Assembly: GCF_905475345.1 (NCBI RefSeq)
Contig: NC_066589.1
Coordinates: 4,459,501 to 4,523,500, forward strand
Origin: Vespula vulgaris
Taxonomy: Eukaryota > Arthropoda > Insecta > Hymenoptera > Vespidae
Length of the DNA stretch: 64,000 nucleotides
Direction: 5' to 3'
Of this stretch, positions 38,397 through 52,900 are shown in pieces. The notes under the pieces were generated by a model. It did not search any database and was not told the DNA's origin. It worked only from the letters and a program-made list of their open reading frames with translations. A program made the translations under genes and the position numbers. Within the stretch, counting starts at the first letter, position 1. Each line of letters starts with the position of its first letter.

Positions 38397-40802
38397 GAGT
38401 AGCTTGAAATTTGGCGGTTCTTTTGCCGCTCTTCGATATATGTATATTTCAAATATATATCTGACTATGATCTGTATATATTATTGTTTTTTTTTGTTTC
38501 TTAATGTTTCTTATATGCACGATAATGTTATGATGTAGAAGCACCGTAATTATCTGTTTCGACAATAACACTATAAAGAAACCGCGATATATACGGATGA
38601 AAACTTCAAGGAAAGTAAATTGAAACAAATAAAGTAAACAGGACGAAATTGTTACGACGTAGCGCAGATATTTCGAAGAACTGATCCAGTTCGAACGTCT
38701 TGGGTGAATGTCGACGACGATGCATATACTCCCCAACATCCCCCTTCTAAAATATACGTATACGCCACCTGGGTTGGAAAACGATCAAGAAGGATACTTT
38801 AAGGAGGCTAAGGTATATATGTATATATATAACTTTCATTTCGATTCGCGTACACTTTACTGGTCCTTGAAAATCAGACGTCCCTGATGGGTAAAGTTCG
38901 GTGAAATATGTAGTCGAATCAACGATTACCGATTATGGTTATTCAGGTAGCAATAATATAAGTGAATATCAATTGTTAATTGGAAAATAAGTACAATTTT
39001 TGTTTGTTATTCATTTAAACAAATAATCGGTATATCGAACGATAATGCATAAATAATGTTTAAACATATAATTGTTTTATATATTATTGAAAGATGTCAT
39101 TAAAATCGCAATGCAGTCAGGAATATTTGCATTTTTTAAGAATAGTTTTCCAAATTCATTCGAATTCTTTCTTGCAAAATGTTAAAATTTTTAATTATTC
39201 GAATAACCTTTATTCCATTAGTGAAAAAATGGATTAATATTATCTGAAGATCTTACCTGATCTTTCCAAAGATTACTTTTCCTATTTCTTTTTTAGCACG
39301 TAAAAGCGTTGCCCAATGCAAACATATACAGTCATATTACGCTCAAGTTTGAATTAAAGTAAAACGACGAACGCGTGCTGATCTCATCTGAAGAGGTGTC
39401 CTTGAGGTTCAATGAAATTTCTCATTCAGGACACTTGGAATCGTATAGGATTGCTCTACTTTCACAACTATAACTTCCGTTTGATCCGGAACTTTCAGAT
39501 AACCAAATAATTGTAATATGACGATAAAGAATGTTATCTGTAATACGAAGCTAAGAGTTTTAAACTCGTCTTTAAATCTATGATTACGAATTGAATGATC
39601 GAGTCAAACTGGTATCACATATATTAATACTTTGATATTACATACAAAATAAATAATACGAAGGTACGTGATATTTGTTCGAACCGATCCAATCGTTAAT
39701 CTTAAGTCATACGAATTTGCGTAATGAAATCATGGTCGTGTGCGCGCGTGTGCGACGCATCGACTTGTAATCAGAACTGTAACAAGGTGTTCCTGTGCCC
39801 TAGGCAGAAAACAACATGACAGCGATATGATCATTGATAACGATTGTAAAGTTATTGATTTACGAATCAACGTATACGATTTAGTTACTATAATTATACT
39901 GTTGAATGCATTGGTGCGATTATTAAATGAAAAAATTAAATAAATAAATGTCTATATAGTGAAAAGAAAATAAACGCTAAACGTGATTATATTATTCAAA
40001 AAATAGACTTCGTAAAATTCTAAAGTGCGCGATTGAAAATAATGGCGTTCTATGTGGAAAGCAAGGAGTTCAATGAAATATTTTTCGCGTGGCGCGGAAA
40101 CTCTTTTTTTTTTTTTTTTTTTTTTTCTTTCAAGCGAATCCCTGACAATTATTTGATGTTAGATGGCGGCACATCGGTTTCCGGCTCGCTCGCTTTGGTT
40201 AGGGAAGAATATTTCGCGGGCGTCCTGAGTTTATGGGTAATATTTCCCAAGATTCTTTGGTGGCCAATCGTGAGGTGTCGAAAATTCAGTTTATCGTGTC
40301 GAAATTTCGGTGGCGTATTGATTAAGTGAGGAGTGAGAAAGAACGGAACACATTTTTCGAAAAGATATGCCGCCTCGCATGATTTTTACGGATCCCGTTG
40401 TTGACATACTCATACGGGAAAATGGCGAGAGACACTGTTGCATTGATTTCGCTCGTATTTTGAGGTTTACAATTTATTTTCGAAAGATTCCATTGTGTAT
40501 CGTCGTTCCTACGACATGAATCGGAATAAATAATAGACAATCTAACTTAAACGTTCTGCCATGATCATTCTTTAATAGTACATTAGGCATTCGAAGAAAT
40601 GTCTGAAATAACGACGAACCGGTTTACGCGGTAAAAATAATAAATAACACTTTTTTTTTGCGTTGCGTTTCATTCGTTAGGTATTACCCATAATTTATAC
40701 ATTCCTTTCGAGATTTCTATCTCGAGTTAGCGGTGATTTCTTTGTTGTTCGATTATCAAACGGTTATATTGTTTTTTTTTAGCTCCACGCCGGTAAGAAA
40801 TT
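38397..40802. other. Intergenic region upstream of the ZNF143-type gene
   Basis: No gene is supported. It holds a T homopolymer of about 24 at 40103-40126. The last 600 bp, with short G+C-rich patches, should contain the zinc-finger gene's promoter and 5' UTR. Confidence 0.5.
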
Positions 40803-42886
40803 ATGTCACAGGATGAAGAATCAACGGGTTTTGTCACGAGTACTATTACGAATCAGGAAGAAACCGGTACAGTTTTACACGAATTATCGGTAAGGGTAAA
40901 TTATTTGTAAATAATGCATAAAGTGTTCATTGTTGTGAAATTGTTACATGTGTTGTATTTAGAATAACTCGGCTGATGTTTTGGGATGTCTGTCAGTCAT
41001 GATTGACGAAGGAAATACAAATAACGTCCAGGTACAAGAACTTGTTCTGGACGAACAATTACTCGGTACAACCTTAACAGCAATAACATTACCTGATGGA
41101 ACCCAAGCATATTTGACAAACAATTTTAGCGACGATGGTTTGTTTTATGTTAAATTTTATATGTTTGTATAAGTAGAACTATGAATGATTCATTGTGTAC
41201 GTGTAATTACATTGTGTGTACATTGCAACAAATTATAACCGTAGAATCTCCACTTAATGGGGATGCGACTTTGGAATTGGAAAATGGAGAAACTATTTTA
41301 TTACGAGATTTATCTGAATTTGCGGATGGTAAAACTCTTCAGTTGGAGGTAGATCCAGCTTTTTTGGATGCTCAAAATACTTCTGTAGATATCACAGAAA
41401 ATACATATCCACAAGTAGAATTTATCAATGGAACAGCATATATGGTTGCTAGTCATTTAAATGTTGGCGATGATTTATGGGAGATAGAAGATGGAAAGTT
41501 GAAAAAGAAAGAGCCCAAAATTTTGATAAACAAATTGTCTGAACAAAAAATACGACATCCTTGCCCTAGAGAAGGATGTACAAAAGTGTATAGTACACCG
41601 CATCATCTCAAGGTGATATATTTTTTACTTTTATACAGAATTATATGGAATTTGTGAATATTAAATATTTACATAAGTATCTATTTTAGGTGCATGAACG
41701 TTCTCATACTGGCCAGCGACCTTATAGATGCACACATCCAAAATGTAAAAAAAGTTTTTCCACTGGTTATAGTTTAAAAGCTCATTTGCGGACACATACC
41801 GGAGAGAAACCTTATAAGTGTCCTAATGAAGCATGCAATAAAAGTTTTAAAACATCTGGAGATTTATTAAAACATGTTAGGACTCATACAGGTGAACGTC
41901 CTTTCATGTGTCCATTCGAAGGATGCGGTCGATCGTTCACAACGAGCAATATCAGAAAGGTAAAGAAGTATAAACAATATAAAGTAACGAAGGAGTTTCT
42001 TTAAAAATATATCTAATAAATGTCATATAATTCAGGTGCATGTAAGAACACATACTGGCGAACGTCCGTATAAATGCACGCAGCCTAAATGTGGTAAAGC
42101 CTTTGCTAGTGCAACAAACTATAAGAATCATATACGTATACATTCTGGTGAGAAGCCATATGTATGTTCCATAGAGAATTGTGGAAGGAGGTTTACAGAA
42201 TATTCTAGTCTTTATAAACATCATCTTGTAAGTATAAATTTAATAATATCATAATATAAAATGTATAAATGTTTTCCATTCTTTCTATAGGTTCATACAC
42301 AACAAAGGCCATTTGAGTGTAAAGTGTGTTTTAGGAGATACAGACAAAGCAGCACACTTGTAATGCACAAAAGAACAGCACATGCATTAGTTGATAGCGA
42401 TGATAGTACTGATATTTTTTTACAAGATACTTTAGATGGATCTATTCAAAGCAACAATAAAGAGAAGAGTAGTACAATAAGAGAAAATGTAAGCAAAACA
42501 ATTATAACATATTGCAGCATTCAGAGATTTAATATGCTATTATATTTGTTTATTTATTTATTTTTTTTTTTTTTCAGAAATTAACAACTGAAAAAGAAAC
42601 ACAGCTTCAAGTTTCTAAAGTATCTGAAGACATAACAGATCCTGAACCACAAATTTTATTAGTTAGTGATCCATCTCATATAGCTGCTTTACAGGTTTGT
42701 ATTAAAGAATGAAAGTTGATATTTTAATATCTATCGTTTTTATTAAGAGAATACAAGTGCATAGTTACAGTGCTAATTTTTGTGCAGCAAATTGGATTGG
42801 ATGATAGTTTTGTTGATCCTCCAATAGACACAACATTTGAAGGATTAAACATAAAGATCGAAGACATAGAATTTGGTTGGAATTAA
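40803..42886 (+). CDS. ZNF143/ZNF76 (Staf)-type zinc-finger transcription factor
   Basis: Eight exons (40803-40889, 40963-41137, 41245-41612, 41690-41959, 42036-42227, 42291-42488, 42578-42694, 42788-42886) join to 501 aa. The acidic N-terminus has glycine/threonine-rich activator-like motifs (LPDGTQAYL, LENGETILL) like the ZNF143 activation repeats. Seven C2H2 fingers follow, about residues 194-395. Near-identical family stretches include STPHHLKVHERSHTG, GDLLKHVRTHTGERPF, FEGCGRSFTTSNIRKVHV and FTEYSSLYKHH. The family activates selenocysteine-tRNA and other snRNA-type promoters and many Pol II promoters, and ZNF143 has been linked to chromatin looping. The C-terminus ends IKIEDIEFGWN with an IKIE sumoylation-like motif. 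The exon 2/3 join is the weakest: the donor is gtttgt and the acceptor tract is poor. Confidence 0.94.
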
Positions 42887-45800
42887 TGCATTATCATCAG
42901 ACAATTTTATCTTTTAGTATACTCGCGAAAAATTGTGTACAACGTTCTTATGAAGTAGTATATTTACATGATACACTGTAAACGATGTAAAAGATTATAT
43001 CTTATAGAAAATTATAGATATTGCATATAATATTTACTAAGTATTTAGAGTTCAGTTGATAAATTGTTAAAAGTAAAACCATTTAAATGTATAAAGTCTT
43101 CACAATGAGCGAATTACAAAAGTCGGGTAATTAATATTTATTAGTTTAAGGAAAAGAACTTATGATTGCGAAGTAAATAGTTACAAAAAAAAACATTATT
43201 AGTATATATAGAGCTGTAGGTATGTAAATGTAATTTCATTCGATTATTGTTTTCATTATCATTATCGTTCATATAAAGGGCACACTCAATGCACATTCGT
43301 AGCATTAACGGGAGGAGATAAAAAATGAAAGTAAGAAAGCATTGCATATGATATATCATATAGTAAAATAATTACAATAATGTGTATGTTCCTTGTTAGA
43401 TAAGCAGTAATAGCAGTACATGATGGAATGAATTAGTTATATATTAAAATTTATATTGTTCATCTTTTGATTAATGTACAAGTTAGATTTGGATTTCATA
43501 TTTATGGATTATAAAGCTAAAACGAAATAATGATTATAATTTAGTAATAAACTTTCACAATTTAAATAGGTATAGATTTAATAATGTTACATTACTGTAC
43601 AACAAAACTATATTGTTTCTTGTTTTTATTTTTTTATTTTTATTTTTATTTTTTTTTTTTCAAAGGAGTATAATAACGCAAGACAGATTTGTCTATTAAG
43701 TATAAAAAGTTTATTTTGAAAACTACCTGATCGCACGAAAATGTTTGTGTAATTTATATTATTCAATTACGAATACTTAAGATTAGCACACTGTGTGATA
43801 AAAGCGAAGTTTATGGAACTTTTCCTATAACGAGATTAAAATTAATTTAGAACGTTATGTCTACAGTTGATAGAAACACAATAGTAGACATCTTTGTAAT
43901 TACATTATTTTATAATAAATCGTTCAGTAATTTTACACGGTAAAATTTGTTTTTCCATCTGGATGAATTTTTTTTTTTTTGATTTTCAAAGAGTAAAAAT
44001 CTTTTTCTATGTAAAATTTTAGATTAAATTAAATGGTTGCTCCATTGAAATCATCATCGGGCTGGTAAGATTTGCAGTATACATCAACGGAAATTTAAAT
44101 GTGGTAATACAATCAACAAATTGATAAATGTCTCGGAAACGTAAGATTTTGTTCTGAAGTGTGAAATTGTTATTGGCGAGATACAGACATGAATGTGAGT
44201 GTTAGCTGCACGACGAAAAGAGAACTACAATTATTATCACCAATTTACTAACTAAATAACGCGTTTAACGTATCACATGAATGTATGGCTCGAAGTTTTT
44301 AAACATGTAGAATAACACTTGCACACTAATCGGACTCATCACAGATTAGCGAATACTGATTACGTCATTTCGATTTATCACATTACATATCGGTTTTATT
44401 ATTTTTGTTTCTTTTCAACAAAATTGTTTTCGCTTTTAATAGGCTGCAAAACCAAAAAAGTTTAACGAAAAAATATATGAGTTGATAAATTTCAAATAGA
44501 TTGTTTTAGATAAGTTAATATCTAATGACATACATTTTTATGATACAAATATAATAGGGATTAAGGAAGATCAACGATATATAATAATTAATTAGTCGAT
44601 GATATTACGATTTGTACTTTATATTATTTGTCTTAATATTGATACTTTCGTCATAATTACAAAACATTTCGAGTTCGCGAATTCGAACGTCGCGATCGAA
44701 TAGTTAAATGAAAAATTACATGAGTTCGAAGGATGCGTTTTATTTCTATTTTTACGAAAATTATTTAAAAAAAAAAAAAAAAGAAAGAATGAAAGAAAGA
44801 TCTTAGTAGACACGATGGTCAATATTACGATTTCTCATCCTCCCACCGTTCCAGAGCTTTTCCAATGGTTCATGACTCGATCAACGAATAGTCTTCGTTC
44901 GGCCAAGTACTCGAATACGTTGGTCGACTGTCACGTAAGAATTCAATCTGCCGCGCATCTCATCATCAAAATGGACAATTAATTAATTCGCGTTTGAACT
45001 ATTTCTCGTATTGAACATATTTGCATAGTCACATATGTACATACCGTGTTGGAAGACCGATCGATTTTCGTCAACTATGAGAGGTCTTATCTACTGTGCT
45101 TAAGAGGTATGGATTTTCTGGAAGAAAATTCATCGATTTTACGAAAAAGAATATCACGACGCTCGTCCCAACGGAAACAGGTGTCTATGTGTGCGTGTGC
45201 GTCTATATAAAAGAAATTATTATAAATTTTTCGATCCGACATCGATCGTTCGATCAGAAATCGAACTCGTTCGTTCGACTACGTAAAAAAAGAGAAACAA
45301 TGGAAAATTCAGTGTTTGACTGAGTGATTGCATTTTCCAATTTCTCTGAATTTATATATCGATTATATTGTGATACGATGATTTAGACCTTTGCCATCCG
45401 AGTGTTGTGTTCTTTGTCAAACATTTAGAGAGTGCTTTCGTTGTGACCATCGCCGTCATTCTTTTTTAATCGCGATGGATCTTACAGCGAACAATATCGA
45501 GAATAATCGAAATTCATGTTCCCTTTCTTTCACGTTTTCCGCTAAATTCCCCTTTGATTAATTTCTTATTCATCACTTCGGACTTTTCTCGCTTTTCACT
45601 GAACAATTAAAAAAGAAAAAAGAAAAATGTTATTTACACGCGTGTAAGTGTAACGTGACGTAAAAACGTGTAAATCGCATAGCGACTACAGCGTGTTATG
45701 AAATATCTGTAAAATGTTTCTCCCTCTTCCTTTCCTTCTCCCTCTCTTTCTCTCTCTTTATTCTTGCGATAAGGAAAGCTTTTTTCAATTTACGCGCATT

Positions 45801-48170
45801 ATCATGAGCCGATCTCGATAGAGTGTTATGTATGCGGAGATAATTCGATAAATCCAGGATACTTTAATGGGGGCCTATATCTTCGATCAACCAAGGAGAG
45901 TACGTTCTATTAAAAATTGTGCACTCAATAGAAGAACAAAACTATAGGTCCTCTTCTTACGATTCTCGCGAACAACTCTTTGCTTTATGATTAACATCAT
46001 CATCTTTGCGATCCGATAAAGGAGCGCCTTTGATATATTATATTACACATTTTTTTTTATAGATTGTGATCTCTTTTTACGACTTGTTTGTATTTCTTTT
46101 TATGCCGTGACATATAAAAAAAAAAATGAATATTTCGTGAGAGTAAATTTGCGAGTGGCTTTTGAAAATGTTGTTTTAAAATTGTTATTAGTGTTATATC
46201 TTCTCAAATAAATTTCTATGATAATAGCCGATTAAAGTTAATCTTGAATATCTTAGATAATGCATCTTATTTAAATAAAAACATTTCGAATAACATGCTA
46301 GAGATTAATCACGATTACAGATAATAAATTTAATTTATTCTTGAAGAATTTGTATCGATGATGTTAACTATTCGATGAAATTGATTGATAGTAAGAAGAT
46401 AAGCTATAGTGGGTTCAATGTATTACTATTAAATGAACAGAGAGAAAGAATGATCTCTTTTTTCCTTCTTTCCAATGTATAATTAAATCAAAGTTATATT
46501 CTTAATTTATTTTTCAACCAAAAGCTAAATTAAAGTTTTTATTAGGTATTTGAATAGTGATTGATTAATCCTAGCTTTGTTACTTTATACTGCAATAAAA
46601 TACATCGCCAAAATTAATACGGTCAATTATCGTACGATATAAAAAAAAAAACAAAAGAAAAAAACAAAATAAGCCGATTAGGCATATCATTTACAAAGTA
46701 GACTACATCCTTTCTATCAAGTAGATAAAATGTATTTCATTCGCAATCGTTCGAAAAACAAAAAAGAAAATAGCATCGAAGATGCTGAACAACAATGGAG
46801 ACATGCTTACGATTACTATTATCACGTTTCTATAAATACAGTCGACAATTGAATTTCTTCACGAATTGGCACATACCATACCTTTATTTGCATATTTCAT
46901 TCATCATCGATTGTTTTATTTTTAGTTTTTATCCTTCTTATCGTCCTGTTTTGGAGAATTCAATGAACTACTTCACTTATTTCAATTACTTTAGCCTTGA
47001 CAATTAAATTGGTACATATTTATGCACAATGATTAAACAGCAAATATACATTTATTATTATATATTTTAACATTTGACTATAGTCAATCACAGAGATTTA
47101 TCTCCGCACATGATTTACATATATTAGGATGATATGTCTACGTCAAATGCAAATGTACGCCAGTGTAATTATTGTCTGTCGTGATTAACAAGTGAACGGA
47201 GCTTCTTCAAATTTCACTGTAATGTATCGCATGTCGTTGAAGTCCGATCTTTCATTTTGTTTTAATGCACAGAATACTACAGAGAAATTACGTTTGTTTG
47301 TTTGTTGATTTAACTTCTTCTTTGTTTTATCTCTTTTTCTATAAAAATTTTATTTCATAATATCACTTATCAATATCAATATCAAAAAAAAGAAAGAAAA
47401 GAAGACATTTCATCGACGATACACAGAACAGTTTGCAAAGAATACAGTCGTCGTGTTTATTTTTTAATTTACGATTTTCCGCATGATCCAGAATGCAATG
47501 TAATTTTGTTTTTTCCTTTTAAACGTAAGACTCGCGTTCTCTTTCTTCATATGCAGAGGTAATCGAAATATCCAATGTCTTCTGTGCACCATATATCATT
47601 ACACATATATATAGTATTGAAACGCGAATTACGTCGTATCGGTACAAACTAGCAATGCCCACATCGCTACCTTTGGCAAACAGAGATCGATACATAAGAT
47701 GGAGCAAACAAGGATACCTACATAGTTCGCCTCATAAATCCTCATTGCAGACGTAACTGTTCGTGGAGATCTCAAACGTATGATGCATGTACATATGTAC
47801 AGTATGAAAGCATCGTTGTCTTCTTTTTGCAAGGACGACATTTCCAATGTAACGTTCAATAGCCACTTGTCCTTGTTCGTTCATTCTAAGAACTATTTTT
47901 TTTTTTTCATTTTTTTATACCAGATACTGTCCCTAAAGAATTAAAAGCGTATTTTATTTATGATGTATATATAAGTCTCTAGGATTACAAAGGTTATTTA
48001 AAAAAATTGATAATTTTTAGGAATTAAGTCTAATGAAAGAAATACTGTACATATTAAAGTTAGATGATCTAAAAAGATATCTACTGATAGTGATTTCCTG
48101 TTGATTTTTTGTTCTTTCATTATGATTACTCATAAAATTAATCCAATTTCTGTCAGTTTTTCACTATCTT

Positions 48171-48173
<3 letters not shown>

Positions 48174-48213
<40 letters not shown>
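48174..48213. repeat. (TA)n microsatellite
   Basis: Uninterrupted TA dinucleotides. Confidence 0.95.
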
Positions 48214-48220
<7 letters not shown>

Positions 48221-49085
48221 CGTATGAACTATGATGAAAGATGACATAGTGAAACATTATGAGAACGTGTCGTCCACGATCGAGGACGACTTTTGTTTGC
48301 GCTGCAAATCATCCAGTCGTGCAAAGAGATCGATCAATTTTTCGCATTTTACAGTGTTCGACTATTCGTTCGTTTACATAAATGACGACTAAAGAAAAAA
48401 TAGAAAGAGAGAGAGGGGGAGAGAGAGAGACCTCATCGTCTAAGGGAACCTTTTTTACTCTTATGAAACATCGTAGCGACGGCAGAGATCAGTCACGTTT
48501 CGAGGTAAACGCGTATTAAACCGAAACAAGCAAAATTTGTCCATTTTGGTTTGTCCATTATCGGCGAAGCCTCGAGAAAGAGAAGAGCGAGATTTTCCGA
48601 GATTGAAAAGCCTGCCGGCATAATTGGCTCCTTTCAAAACGGCGCCCTTTTGTGCACCGAATGAAGCTCTCTGTTCTCCATTAACGAGCGCAGCGTATTG
48701 TCAACCAGTACTCGCATGTATTGTCTCTGATGATCCACTGATCTCCTCGTGGTTAAAAAAATAGTGAGTAAATACTTTTTCCCTTATACGATTTCTTTGA
48801 TTAAATATAAATAAGTAAACAAGTACTTTTTTCTCTAAAAAAAGTGTTTTCCAGAAATTTCTATCTATTCTTGACTTTTTTATTGAAATATTAAATTCAA
48901 AAAAATACTATCATATACCCATTAAATTTAATATTAAATTTGCGACTATTGTTAAATTAAATACACCGATTTTCTTGATGACCAATGAACGATAGTATTA
49001 TTCATATACGTACGTAAGAGTAAGTATGTACGTACAACTAGCTTTCCCTCTCCTTTTAACGAGGTCTTCTCTCTTTTCATCCTCT

Positions 49086-49087
<2 letters not shown>

Positions 49088-49127
<40 letters not shown>

Positions 49128-49190
49128 CTCTTTCTGTCTCTCTTTCTCTCTATCGTTCTCTCTCTCTCTATCTATCTATATATCTATCTA
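49088..49190. repeat. (TC)n and (TCTA)n tract upstream of Ork1
   Basis: Pure TC run followed by interrupted TC and TCTA units, about 0.8 kb upstream of the Ork1 start codon. The reverse strand reads GAGAG repeatedly. Confidence 0.9.
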
Positions 49191-49993
49191 TCTGTAACAT
49201 AACGAATTCGTAGCTGCAACGCGATCGAGCAGCACGAGCTTTTTATCGGTGAACAAACGCAACAGGCATTTGGAGATGACGCGGATTATGAGAGAGCACT
49301 TGTCAAAGCTTCGATAAAAAACTTAGTTCAGATCACGTAGTTAACGAAATTGTAATCTCCGAATTAGAAATAATTGTAAAAATGGTTTGTCATCCTAGAT
49401 CGGATCATCGAGCAATGATATAAACGATTAAAAATTTTCTGTCTTATTGTCGTTAGGATCACCGAAGCAGAGGGTTGAACTTTGGATGGCATCGGGAAGA
49501 GGAAAGAAGATGGCGTCTTGGCGAAAATGTAAATAACCGTAAATAAGACGTTCAAAGAAGAAGAAGAAGAAGGTAGGATTAGAACGATAACATCCATCGT
49601 TGGCGATCGTGCTTCGTCGATTGTCACCGTCGCTTCGCGATCAACGTCGATAATCGGTCCGTCTTGTAAGGTCCGTGAAAGAGAAGCGAAGCACGTGAGA
49701 GATCTTCAGTTAGCTCTGCGAACGCAGAGTCAAGAGGTTCATCGGACATACCAGGGACAAAGCAAAGACAAAGTTGAATATAATACACGCGTGTATACGA
49801 GGAAGAGAGAGAAAGAGAGAAATAGAGAGGGAGAAAATGGCTACGCTGACCCTAGATCATCGTCATTGTCCTAGAAAACAAGTTTGAAGTCGAGAATCAC
49901 TCGACTACCCGTAGTTTCTCGTGACGACAACAACTAAGTCCTCTACGAGTTGGCCAATTCCCATCAGCCGTATCTCGTTCTCTTCCTCGGAGA

Positions 49994-52900
49994 ATGTCGA
50001 AGAAGCAATGGATCGTACTTCTCATGTTGTTCCTAGCTTATCTCTTTTTGGGTGCCTCTATCTTCTATCATATTGAAAGCCGGCTGGAGATCGAACAGAT
50101 CGAACGTGCCAAGGAAAAACGCATCGAGATCAACGGTAAGAGAGAATGAGAAAGAGTAAAAGAAAATGACCCTTTAAATTGATAAATTACACATTTATTA
50201 TCATGAATGATTCCATATTATTACAACATTGACAGTTGTGCCAATAATTATGAAGATAGTCGTGCGTGTAAAAAATATAGCAAATTACGCTTGGTAGCAT
50301 GATCTATATATGCGAACTCGTAAGTCGAAATATTTCGAAACGAAAACTGTATGACTTAGATCATAATTATCGGCTCTGTTTTACTTGAAAATTTGTCGAT
50401 TTAAGATTGAACATCCGTCTAAGTAATTAGTCGTATATCATAAAGAGAAAGTTATAAAAAACAAAAAAAAAATGAAAAGAAATCACTCATGATTCTCGTG
50501 CCGTTTATTTATTTACGGTCATTTTTAAAGATATTACACGAAATTAATTTTGAACTCGTACGCGACGTTATTCGGTCGTCGCTTCGACCGTGTTCAGCAT
50601 ACATACATACATGCATACATACATATTTACATACATATTCTTGGTTTCTTTCGCAAGGACAATAATTTTGTGGAGACTACGTCTACAGGCCACGTTCACT
50701 CGTTAAATTCGCTCTCTGTAAGAGGGCAATAACGTTCCTTCATTCGTTCGTACGTATGTACGAACGTATAAACGCGCTTTTTTGAAGTCATACCGATATA
50801 CATAATTTCCTTCGTCGTTCGGCTTTGTCATCGTAAAAGATTCACGTATGGTGAAGAAAAAGACAGAGAGAAAGAAAAAGAAACTTATCACGTATTCTTG
50901 CGAACGAATTCCAAATTTCAGTATTAGAAAACGTAATTCTCATTTGAAATTATTTTAAACGAGCTCGTTTGAATTCGCTAAAAAACACATTCATCTTTTT
51001 GGAAAAAGAAAAAAAGAAGCAAATCGTAAAAGAGTTAACGCGAAGTTACCGACGCGTCAAAATTTTCCATGTACGACGTTAAAATATTAACGTATATACA
51101 CAAATACACGGTTATTAACGTAGATGTAAAGTTAAGAAAAACGAGTTACGTCTACGGGATTACTTTTCCAATAGCTTCTTCGATAAGAGATAAGCGATAC
51201 CATATAGCTTCCAGGTATTACGATACTACCTTTAAACGTAAATTTGTGAGAGTTATCGATTAGGTACAATTGTGTATGTATTTGTCGGTGTGTTGTCAAT
51301 ATACCTACTTTACGAAGAAATGAACGACAACGAGGAGCGGCTATGTGGTTAGGAATGTAGTATACATAAAGATATGTATATGTATTCTTAGTTGCAAATG
51401 AATTCGTTTAAAAATTCGCTCAAATATTTCTATTACCAATTGAGCAATAGAGAGAACACTTTTCGTTAACGACAAATCACTTCCGTTAGATTATGTACTA
51501 AAACGCTCCCACATGTCATAGTACTGTTGATAGTCTCGGCCAATTGCTAGATCTATTGAAGACACTGTCAAACGAGCCTACATAGGCTTGATAACTATCG
51601 AACGTTCATCGTTTAAGAAAAATCGTTAAAAAAAACATATAAGATTATTCATAATCAAACCATTATTATTGTAAGATATCATTATCGTATCCCTGTAATA
51701 CACTGATAAATTCACAAGCATTTCATAGAAAGTATAAATCGTACGCAAAATCGACCAACATACCAAGCTGTGTTACATATCATTATGCTCCAGTTTCTAC
51801 CGGATTCGGACGTATTCGTTAATTAAGTAATGACACGGTCGTTGGACCGAATCATATATGTCTCGCGACTTCGCCTACGAGAATTTTGCATAAGAGGATG
51901 TTAAAAATTCATCTTAAAATTGATAAAATTCAACATTTAATATAGAAGTATATGTTCTTAAATAGTATTCTTCTAAGTGTTACGATGTTTTCTTTTTTTT
52001 TTATCAGACGTCTTAAAATCTATTAAAATATTTTAGTTTATTTTTTAATGCGACTCCGAAGGAGAAAGAGAGAGTTAAAAATCTTCTTTGAAACGTTTGT
52101 TATTCTTTTAGAACAGAAGTTGGACAATAACAGAACTGATACCTTAAAGTATTACATCATAAGAATTTTAATTAAAGTAACATAAAGAAGACAGATTACG
52201 AATTACGCAATGGCCGATACATAAGTACGCGACGTTTTGCGGGCTCAAAGTTGACCCGTGATATCACTACCATTTTCGTATTCATAGCCGTGCCCCGAAA
52301 GTATTGTTAAAAGAAAAAAACGAGTTGCATTCAAGCGGACGAGTCACAATGCCGGCACGTAACGCTACATAAACTTCCAGTGTCAGTGTCGTGTCGAGAG
52401 GGTTAAGCGATCCAGTATTGAAATACTGGACCGCTCCTACTTCGCATGCTTAATGATGAACCCGTCGAAAATAAACATAGGGTAAATCACAAGTTAACTC
52501 GTGGAATTATAGGGTAAACTACATTTCGTGGTAAGTCGATATGAAATGTGTAACAAAATTTCGAATGAATTCGAACGGAGGATGTTCTCATAGTTAATCG
52601 TTATTTTTTAATTTTGACATTATTCTTTAATCCTCTATAATTCCACAAAAATTTCAAATTATACACATATTTTTTTCATTTAACGAATATATCATTCTTT
52701 TCGCCGCAAAATCAATTATTAGTTCATATTTCAAGATTAAGCTCTGGTAAATATAAGTTAGACTGTAAGTTTTATATCATACTGCTTGTTTTGCAGACCC
52801 AATAAAAAATTGGGCTATAAAGAATTAACTTTTGCGGATAACAGAATTTATCATAAAGATTTTTAAGAAATGAAGATTGAGTTAATTTTAGCCGATTTAT

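Larger units (their letters stand above)
42887..49993. other. Seven-kilobase gene-free interval
   Basis: Read on both strands; I find no open frame with splice continuity or a recognisable domain. It contains T- and A-rich homopolymers, a (TA)n run at about 48174-48213, a (GA) tract near 48405-48432 and a long (TC)n/(TCTA)n tract at about 49088-49190. The last 1.5 kb is richer in G+C and CpG and is the likely Ork1 promoter and 5' UTR. Confidence 0.6.

Noticed and set aside
39740..39943. Possible transposon end near ggtgttcctgtgccctagg
   Set aside because: No matching inverted or direct partner was found within several kilobases.
40033..40329. 98-aa open frame before the ZNF143-type gene
   Set aside because: Depends on translating a 24-T homopolymer as poly-Phe; no homology recognised.
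49364..49627. 87-aa minus-strand frame upstream of Ork1
   Set aside because: Ser-rich run from a GAA repeat on the opposite strand; lies in the probable Ork1 5' region.
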